From NCBI GenBank assembly GCA_947628975.1, contig CANRBW010000049.1, positions 1 to 9,770 on the forward strand: 9,770 nucleotides of DNA, given 5' to 3'. Both the position numbers and the translations under genes were made by a program. Below the pieces are notes generated by a model. That model ran no database searches. It had not been told where the DNA came from and saw only the letters and a program-made list of their open reading frames with translations. The DNA comes from an uncultured Oscillospiraceae bacterium. GTDB lineage: Bacteria > Bacillota > Clostridia > Oscillospirales > Oscillospiraceae. Positions within the stretch are counted from its first letter, which is position 1; every line of letters starts with the position of its first letter. Shown piece after piece: positions 6,085-9,770 of this stretch.

Positions 6085-6420
6085 TCAGGTCCAGGTCTTC
6101 CAGACCTCCGGGCAGTAGCCCACGGTGGCTTGGCGGCCGTTGCGGACGATGGGCGTGCGGAGCAGGCGGGGGTCCGCCAGCACCTTCTCCACCTTGTCCT
6201 CGTCGTAGGCCAAATAGCCCACCAGCGCCGCGTCGGGGTGCTTGGGGTCCAGAAGGGGCGCCAGCCCGCCCACCGCCTGGACCACACTTTTCAGCTCTCC
6301 CCGGCTGATGCCCTTGTCGGTCAGGTCGATGTTCTGGAAGGGGACCCGCCGCTCCTTGAAGTACCGCTGGGCCTTTCGGGTGTCAAAGCACTTGGCCTTG
6401 CCGAAGATCTGGATGTTCAT
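6085..6420 (-). CDS. ArsC/Spx-family thioredoxin-fold protein (arsenate reductase-like)
   Basis: A 111-residue cytoplasmic protein of the ArsC/Spx/YffB family. The N-terminal strand and active-site loop read MNIQIFGKAKCFDTRKAQRYF. Helix and linker features follow (VPFQNIDLTDKGISRGELKS), then the family's C-terminal signature LLRTPIVRNGRQATVGYCPE, including the arginine-threonine-proline turn. The active-site cysteine (C11) is followed by F-D-T, so the second cysteine of a CxxC pair is missing and the Spx-type disulfide switch is unlikely. The exact role, arsenate reduction or other glutathione/thioredoxin-linked chemistry, cannot be set from sequence alone. AGGAGGTG precedes this ATG at close spacing; a longer in-frame start upstream would overlap the promoter and add non-family residues. 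It is divergent from the XRE regulator. Confidence 0.88.
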   Translation of the reverse strand: MNIQIFGKAKCFDTRKAQRYFKERRVPFQNIDLTDKGISRGELKSVVQAVGGLAPLLDPKHPDAALVGYLAYDEDKVEKVLADPRLLRTPIVRNGRQATVGYCPEVWKTWT

Positions 6421-6445
6421 CTGCCCACCTCCTGTCCTTTGCTCC

Positions 6446-6474
6446 ATTATACGCCCCGGCGGGGCGGAGGGCAA
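6446..6474 (-). promoter_or_regulatory. Sigma-A promoter of the ArsC-like gene
   Basis: On the minus strand a perfect -10 TATAAT (complement of 6446-6451) lies 17 nt from -35 TTGCCC (complement of 6469-6474). The start would be near 6439, giving a leader of about 20 nt with the AGGAGGTG site. It is the strongest promoter match in the window. Confidence 0.85.
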
Positions 6475-6481
6475 GGCTTGC
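6471..6481. promoter_or_regulatory. Palindrome GCAAG-G-CTTGC between divergent promoters (candidate operator)
   Basis: A perfect dyad with 5-bp arms is centred at 6476 and overlaps both -35 boxes (6469-6474 minus, 6478-6483 plus). A protein bound here would block both promoters. The adjacent XRE gene is the obvious candidate ligand, but this is inference from position and symmetry. Confidence 0.45.
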
Positions 6482-6506
6482 ATTTCCGCGCGTTTTGTGG
6501 TTCAAT
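6478..6506 (+). promoter_or_regulatory. Candidate promoter of the XRE regulator gene
   Basis: TTGCAT (6478-6483) and TTCAAT (6501-6506) are 17 nt apart, with TGG before the -10 giving an extended -10. The -10 matches four of six consensus bases, so this is weaker than the opposing promoter. The start would be near 6513, inside the leader hairpin. Confidence 0.5.
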
Positions 6507-6510
6507 AGTA

Positions 6511-6535
6511 CCCGAAAGCCATACGGTCTTTTGGG
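6511..6535 (+). promoter_or_regulatory. Leader hairpin touching the XRE ribosome binding site
   Basis: CCCGAAAG (6511-6518) can pair with CTTTTGGG (6528-6535), one G-T wobble, around a 9-nt loop. The right arm includes the first bases of GGGAGGGA (6533-6540), the XRE ribosome binding site. It may lower translation, or be a second operator; no test of either is possible from sequence. Confidence 0.4.
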
Positions 6536-6545
6536 AGGGATAGGT

Positions 6546-6893
6546 GTGTTCGCAGCGCGTCTCCGGGCCGCCAGGGAGGCGGCGGGCTTCTCCAGCCAGC
6601 AGGCCCTGGCCGCCGCTCTGGGGGTGGCCCAGTCCACCATCGCCAACTGGGAGGGGGGCCGCCGGGAGCCCGGCTACGCCCTGGCCGTCCGCCTGGCCGA
6701 CCTGCTCCAGGTGAGCCTGGACTACCTTCTGGGCCGCAGCGACCAGCCCAGCGGCGGCGTGGTCACCCAGGCCCAGGTCCGGGCCGCGGTGTGGGACGAG
6801 CGGTCCAACCTCGCCCCTGAGGTGGAGGACGAGCTGTGGGAGGACGTGCGGGAATACGCCCGTTACCGCCTGCAACACTATCGCCGCCGCTGA
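6546..6893 (+). CDS. XRE-family helix-turn-helix transcriptional regulator
   Basis: A 115-residue DNA-binding protein. Residues ~3-62 form a standard five-helix Cro/C1-type HTH domain: RLRAAREAAGFSSQQALAAA, then LGVAQSTIANWEGGRREPG (turn and recognition helix), then LAVRLADLLQVSLDYLLGR. A C-terminal tail of about 50 residues, rich in Glu, Arg and Tyr (VEDELWEDVREYARYRLQHY), has no domain I recognise. GTG at 6546 is chosen because GGGAGGGA (6533-6540) sits 5 nt before it and the domain starts directly after; TTG at 6495 would precede the likely promoter's -10. It lies 25 nt upstream of the malic enzyme and is divergent from the ArsC-like gene, so autoregulation and control of either neighbour are plausible but unproven. 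Confidence 0.88.
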   Translation: MFAARLRAAREAAGFSSQQALAAALGVAQSTIANWEGGRREPGYALAVRLADLLQVSLDYLLGRSDQPSGGVVTQAQVRAAVWDERSNLAPEVEDELWEDVREYARYRLQHYRRR

Positions 6894-6900
6894 GGCGGCG
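6882..6900 (+). other. Hairpin enclosing the XRE stop codon
   Basis: CGCCGCC (6882-6888) pairs perfectly with GGCGGCG (6894-6900), and the loop GCTGA contains the TGA stop of the XRE gene. The malic enzyme ribosome binding site GGAGGAGGAGGG (6902-6913) follows at once. There is no T-run, so it is not an intrinsic terminator. It could affect coupling between the two genes. Confidence 0.45.
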
Positions 6901-6918
6901 CGGAGGAGGAGGGTCCTT

Positions 6919-8094
6919 ATGGACTACGCCCAGGAATCGCTGAAGCTGCACCGCCAGTGGCGGGGCAAACTGTCCGTCACCCCCAAGATGGAGATCAAAA
7001 ACCGCCAGGACCTGTCCCTGGCCTACACCCCCGGGGTGGCCCAGCCCTGCCTGGAGATCCAGGCCCACCCGGAGCTGTCTTACGAGCTGACCGGCCGGTG
7101 GAACACGGTGGCGGTGGTCACCGACGGCACCGCCGTGCTGGGCCTGGGGGACATCGGCCCGGAGGCGGGGATGCCGGTGATGGAGGGCAAGTGCGTCCTC
7201 TTCAAGGCCTTCGGCGGGGTGGACGCCATCCCCCTGTGCGTCAAGAGCAAAAACGTGGACGACATCGTCAACACCGTGGCCCTGCTCCAGGGGTCCTTCG
7301 GCGGGGTGAACCTGGAGGACATCTCCGCCCCCCGGTGCTTCGAGGTGGAGCGGCGGCTCCAGGAGCGCTGTGACATCCCCATCTTCCACGACGACCAGCA
7401 CGGCACCGCCATCGTGGTGGCCGCGGCGGTGGAGAACGCCCTGAAGGTGACGGGCAAGAAGCTCTCGGAGATCAAGGCGGTCTTCTCCGGCGCGGGGGCG
7501 GCGGGCACCGCCATCTTCAAGCTCCTGTGGTCCATGGGCCTGCGCCACGCCATCCTCTGCGACATCAAGGGCGTCGTCCACCCCGGCCGGCCCGATTTGG
7601 AAGGCGACCCCTACCTCCGGGAGCTGGCGGAGATGACCCGGCCCTCCGTCACCCAGGGGGGGCTGGCCGCCGCCCTGGAGGGGGCGGACCTCTTTGTGGG
7701 GGTCTCCGCCCCCAACCTGGTCACCCCGGAGATGGTCCGCTCCATGGCGAGTGACCCCATCCTCTTCCCCATGGCCAACCCCACCCCGGAGATCATGCCC
7801 GACCTGGCCCTGGCCGCTGGGGCGGCGGTGGTGGGCACCGGGAGGAGCGACTTCCCCAACCAGATCAACAACGTCCTGGCCTTCCCCGGGGTGTTCCGTG
7901 GGGCGCTGGACGCCCGCGCGCGCCGGGTGAACGAGGCCATGAAGCGCGCCGCCGCCCACGCCCTGGCGGAGCTGGTGGGGGACAAGCTGTCCCGGGACTA
8001 CATCCTCCCCGCGGCCTTTGACCCGGCGGTCTGCCCCGCCGTGGCCGCCGCCGTGGCCCAGGCCGCCCGGGACAGCGGCGTGGCCCGCGCCTGA
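6919..8094 (+). CDS. Malic enzyme (malate dehydrogenase, oxaloacetate-decarboxylating; NAD(P)-dependent)
   Basis: This soluble enzyme oxidatively decarboxylates malate to pyruvate and CO2, reducing NAD+ or NADP+; the pyruvate can feed the oxidoreductase encoded at the window start. The 391-residue length fits the short bacterial form without a phosphotransacetylase domain. Visible motifs are YTPGVA with catalytic Y36, VVTDGTAVLGLGDIGPEAG, EGKCVLFKAFGG with catalytic K91, metal ligands in LEDISAP (E133, D134) and FHDDQHGTAIV (D159), the Rossmann turn FSGAGAAGTAI, then ANPTPEI and FPNQINNVLAFPGVFRGAL. GGAGGAGGAGGG lies 5 nt before the ATG. No promoter is seen in the 25 nt after the XRE gene, so the two are probably co-transcribed. 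Cofactor preference cannot be fixed from the sequence. No strong terminator follows. Confidence 0.96.
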   Translation: MDYAQESLKLHRQWRGKLSVTPKMEIKNRQDLSLAYTPGVAQPCLEIQAHPELSYELTGRWNTVAVVTDGTAVLGLGDIGPEAGMPVMEGKCVLFKAFGGVDAIPLCVKSKNVDDIVNTVALLQGSFGGVNLEDISAPRCFEVERRLQERCDIPIFHDDQHGTAIVVAAAVENALKVTGKKLSEIKAVFSGAGAAGTAIFKLLWSMGLRHAILCDIKGVVHPGRPDLEGDPYLRELAEMTRPSVTQGGLAAALEGADLFVGVSAPNLVTPEMVRSMASDPILFPMANPTPEIMPDLALAAGAAVVGTGRSDFPNQINNVLAFPGVFRGALDARARRVNEAMKRAAAHALAELVGDKLSRDYILPAAFDPAVCPAVAAAVAQAARDSGVARA

Positions 8095-8123
8095 GCGGGG
8101 GAGCGGGCGTTCGTCCATATCCA

Positions 8124-8147
8124 CCGCGGGTCGGCCAAAGACCCCGG
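8124..8147 (+). other. Weak hairpin between malic enzyme and the permease pseudogene
   Basis: GGGTC (8128-8132) pairs with GACCC (8140-8144) around GGCCAAA, extended by CCG/CGG with one bulged C. It has no T-run, so it would be a poor intrinsic terminator for the malic enzyme gene. It lies where a ribosome binding site for the next gene would be expected, and none is seen. Confidence 0.3.
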
Positions 8148-8152
8148 CCTGA

Positions 8153-9009
8153 CTCAAGTACATCCTGGGGCTGCTCCTGTTCGGCTCCAACGGCGTCGTC
8201 GCCAGCCACATCGCCCTCAACAGCCATGAGATCGTCCTGCTCCGGACGCTGATCGGCAGTCTGCGGCTGGCCCTCCTCTTTTTCGCGGGGCGGGGCAGGC
8301 TGACCTTCTACCGCCACAGGCGCCAGGCCCTCTGGCTGGCCTTTTCCGGCGTGGCCATGGGGGCGAGCTGGATGCTCCTCTACGCCGCCTACCCGCGCAT
8401 CGGCGTGGGCCTGGCCTCCCTGCTCTACTACTGCGGCCCCGTGCTCGTCCTGGCCCTGTCCCCGCTGCTGTTCCGGGAGCGGCTGAGCCTCTTCACCGGC
8501 GTCTGCTTCCTCTGCGTCCTGGCCGGGGCGGCCCTGATTGGCGGCGACGTGCTGGAGGGCGGCGGCGACCTGCCCGGCTTCCTCCTGGGTCTGCTCTCGG
8601 TGGTGACCTCCGCCCTCATGGTGATCGGCAACAAAAAGGCGGCCCCCATCGCCGGCCTGGAAAACGCCATGCTTTAGCTGTTCGTCAGCTTCCTCACCGT
8701 GGCGGTCTTCTCCGGGCTCCGGGGGACCTCTTCTTCCCCGTTCCGCCCTCCAGCCTCCCCGCCATCCTCCTGCTGGGGGTGCTGAACACCGGCGTGGGGT
8801 GCTATCTCTACTTCTCCTCCATCGGGGCCCTGCGCGCCCAGACCGTCGCCGTCTGCGGGTATTTGGAGCCCCTCTCCGCCGTCCTGTTCTCCGCCCTGCT
8901 GCTGGGGGAGCGTCTGCTCACCCTCCAGGTCGTGGGCGCGGTCCTGATCCTCACCGGCGCGGCCCTGGGGGCCGCCCGCTCCGGACACGCCCCATCCAAA
9001 GGAACCTAA
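8153..9009 (+). pseudogene. EamA/DMT-superfamily permease, inactivated
   Basis: The remnant encodes a ten-helix drug/metabolite transporter of the EamA family. Similarity begins at LKYILGLLLFGSNGVVASHIAL (8153) and runs through LLYYCGPVLVLALSPLLFRERL, KKAAPIAGLENAML, NTGVGCYLYFSSIGAL and YLEPLSAVLFSALLLGERL to a TAA at 9007. Three lesions are visible. First, there is no start codon or ribosome binding site: an in-frame TGA (8150-8152) directly precedes the first homologous codon. Second, an in-frame TAG at 8675-8677 sits where LENAML-Q-LF would be expected (CAG to TAG). Third, a one-base loss in a run of five G (8721-8725) shifts the frame; six G would restore GLRGDLFF. The reading frame is otherwise intact, so decay looks recent. 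The native substrate is unknown. Confidence 0.88.
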
Positions 9010-9054
9010 AAAGCGAGCTGGGCGGGGCGCTAACGCGCCCCGCCCAGCTCGCTT
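9008..9054 (-). terminator. Perfect 20-bp hairpin, intrinsic terminator mainly for the minus-strand ftsH
   Basis: AAGCGAGCTGGG... (9011-9030) is perfectly complementary to 9035-9054 around a TAAC loop. Read on the minus strand the stem runs into five T (complement of 9008-9012), as expected for a terminator of ftsH, whose stop is ~100 nt away. On the plus strand only a weak T-run follows (TTCTGTTC), so it would at best partly stop transcripts from the permease pseudogene, whose stop is 1 nt away. Confidence 0.85.
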
Positions 9055-9060
9055 CTGTTC

Positions 9061-9117
9061 GTCCCGGCGGAGGGCTCCTCTGCCGGGACGCTTGTTCCGC
9101 TTGTCCCGTTCCGGGAC
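9061..9117. repeat. Two GC-rich hairpins sharing GTCCCG/CGGGAC
   Basis: Hairpin one: GTCCCGGCGGAGG pairs with CCTCTGCCGGGAC (9061-9089, one G-T pair, GCT loop). Hairpin two: GTCCCG-TTC-CGGGAC (9103-9117). CCGGGAC occurs in both, and neither has a T-run on either strand. They fill the space between the terminator hairpin and ftsH, and nothing coding is seen in 9055-9157. They may be a small dispersed palindromic repeat or remains of terminators. Confidence 0.5.
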
Positions 9118-9157
9118 GGGTCCGCGTCCGGCGCGGCCGGGCCGCTATCTCCGCCCT

Positions 9158-9700
9158 CTATTTCCGCTCCTGGTCGGGGTAGAAGCTCTGGAAGGTCTGG
9201 GCGTCCATGGTCTCGTGCTCCAGCAGGTATTGGGCCACCGCGTCCAAAATCTCCCGGCGGCGGGTCAAGATCTCCTCGCAGGTCTGCTGGGCCTGGTCGA
9301 TGAGGGTCCGGATCTCCCTGTCGATCTGCCCGGCCACCTCCTCGGAGTAGGGCTTGGTCTGGGCCATGGAGCGGCCCAGGAACACCTCGTCATGGCCGGT
9401 GTCGAAGACCACGCTGCCCAGGGCGTCGCTCATGCCGTACCGGGCCACCATGCTCCGGGCGATGGCGGTGGCCCGCTCCAGGTCGTTGGAGGCCCCGGTG
9501 GAGATGTCCCCCAGCACCATCCGCTCGGCGCATCGGCCGCCCAGCGCCGCCACGATGTCCTCCCGCAGCTCGGTGCGGGAGCGGTAGGGCCGGTCCTCCT
9601 GGGGCAGGGAGATGGTCATCCCCCCCGCCCCGCCCCGGGGGATGATGGTGATCTGGTGGACCTGGTCGGCGGTGGGCAGGTCGTGGAGCACCACGGCGTG
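9158..9700 (-). CDS. ftsH: ATP-dependent zinc metalloprotease FtsH, C-terminal fragment
   Basis: FtsH is a membrane-anchored AAA+ protease (peptidase family M41) that degrades unassembled membrane proteins and some regulators. Only the last ~180 residues are here. The homology starts at HAVVLHDLPTADQVHQITI, where the H (9698-9700) corresponds to the second histidine of the HExxH zinc motif. The M41 core follows (IIPRGGAGGMTISLP, ALGGRCAERMVLGDISTGAS with NDLERATAIARSMVARYGMS containing the third metal-ligand Asp), then a helical C-terminus ending FQSFYPDQERK, a complete family end. The glutamate and first histidine of HExxH, the AAA+ domain and the membrane anchor are absent. Upstream codons read Q-H instead of H-E-A-G, so the homology breaks at ~9700, where shikimate kinase sequence starts on the other strand. 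As drawn this fragment cannot be an active protease. Confidence 0.92.
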   Translation of the reverse strand, partial: HAVVLHDLPTADQVHQITIIPRGGAGGMTISLPQEDRPYRSRTELREDIVAALGGRCAERMVLGDISTGASNDLERATAIARSMVARYGMSDALGSVVFDTGHDEVFLGRSMAQTKPYSEEVAGQIDREIRTLIDQAQQTCEEILTRRREILDAVAQYLLEHETMDAQTFQSFYPDQERK

Positions 9701-9770
9701 GTGCTGGCCAAGGTGCTGGGCTTCGCCTTTCTGGACACCGACCTGCTGATCCAGGCCAGGCAGGGCGCGC
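9695..9770 (+). pseudogene. aroK: Shikimate kinase fragment lacking its P-loop, running off the window
   Basis: Frame one from 9695 reads GVVLAKVLGFAFLDTDLLIQ and then ARQGA. This matches the segment of shikimate kinase just behind the Walker A loop (GKSTxGVxLAK) and contains the DTD motif whose aspartates bind Mg and shikimate. The enzyme phosphorylates shikimate in aromatic amino-acid synthesis. The start codon and GxxGxGKST P-loop are missing: upstream in this frame lies antisense ftsH sequence. The fragment continues past 9770, so it is either a truncated gene or one side of a misjoined contig. Confidence 0.75.

Noticed and set aside
5982..6308. Plus-strand frame across the bofA/ArsC-like gap
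   Set aside because: It is mostly antisense to the ArsC-like gene, with a proline/arginine-rich product and no ribosome binding site.
6421..6483. Upstream start for the ArsC-like gene (adds ~21 residues)
   Set aside because: That stretch contains the TATAAT promoter and the ribosome binding site; family homology starts at MNIQIFG.
6763..8220. 485-codon open frame on the minus strand
   Set aside because: It is antisense to the malic enzyme and the XRE end, with the same compositional artefact.
1..9770. tRNA, rRNA, insertion sequence or phage genes
   Set aside because: No cloverleaf, rRNA segment, transposase motif or phage gene was recognised anywhere in the window.

Overview
The window is GC-rich bacterial DNA whose codons end almost always in G or C. 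The gene set (pyruvate:ferredoxin oxidoreductase, a sporulation BofA protein, a secG-rnr pair, strong AGGAGG ribosome binding sites) points to an anaerobic, spore-forming member of the Firmicutes. Flavonifractor/Lawsonibacter-like Oscillospiraceae would fit, but that is inferred from gene content and style only.

Layout: (1) 1-2759, minus: N-terminal ~919 residues of pyruvate:ferredoxin oxidoreductase, cut by the window edge, with its own extended -10 promoter. (2) 2760-3029: divergent promoter region. (3) 3030-3269, plus: secG, followed by a strong intrinsic terminator. (4) 3352-3440: tandem ~38-bp hairpin repeat. (5) 3462-5934, plus: rnr (RNase R), then yaaL (DUF2508) and bofA, which overlap by 10 nt. 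A sigma-E-like promoter lies inside the 3' end of rnr, and a terminator follows bofA. (6) 6085-6420, minus: ArsC/Spx-family thioredoxin-fold protein, divergent from (7) 6546-6893, plus: a small XRE regulator. Their -35 boxes are 3 bp apart around a palindrome. (8) 6919-8094, plus: malic enzyme, directly behind the regulator. (9) 8153-9009, plus: an EamA/DMT permease pseudogene with three separate lesions. (10) 9008-9117: a 20-bp perfect hairpin and two further GTCCCG hairpins. (11) 9158-9700, minus: the C-terminal part of FtsH, starting abruptly inside the zinc-binding site. It is joined head to head at a 6-bp microhomology to a shikimate kinase fragment (9695-9770, plus) that has lost its P-loop.

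How the genes relate: pyruvate:ferredoxin oxidoreductase makes acetyl-CoA and reduced ferredoxin from pyruvate, and malic enzyme can supply that pyruvate from malate. SecG belongs to the protein-export channel, RNase R degrades structured RNA, and BofA holds back pro-sigma-K processing in the mother cell. The sigma-E-type promoter would make yaaL-bofA a sporulation unit separate from the housekeeping secG-rnr genes.

I found no new multi-gene defence or mobile system. The best leads are the sigma-E-like promoter embedded in rnr, the covarying hairpin repeat before rnr, the palindrome between back-to-back promoters, and the chimeric ftsH/aroK junction, which may be an assembly artefact.
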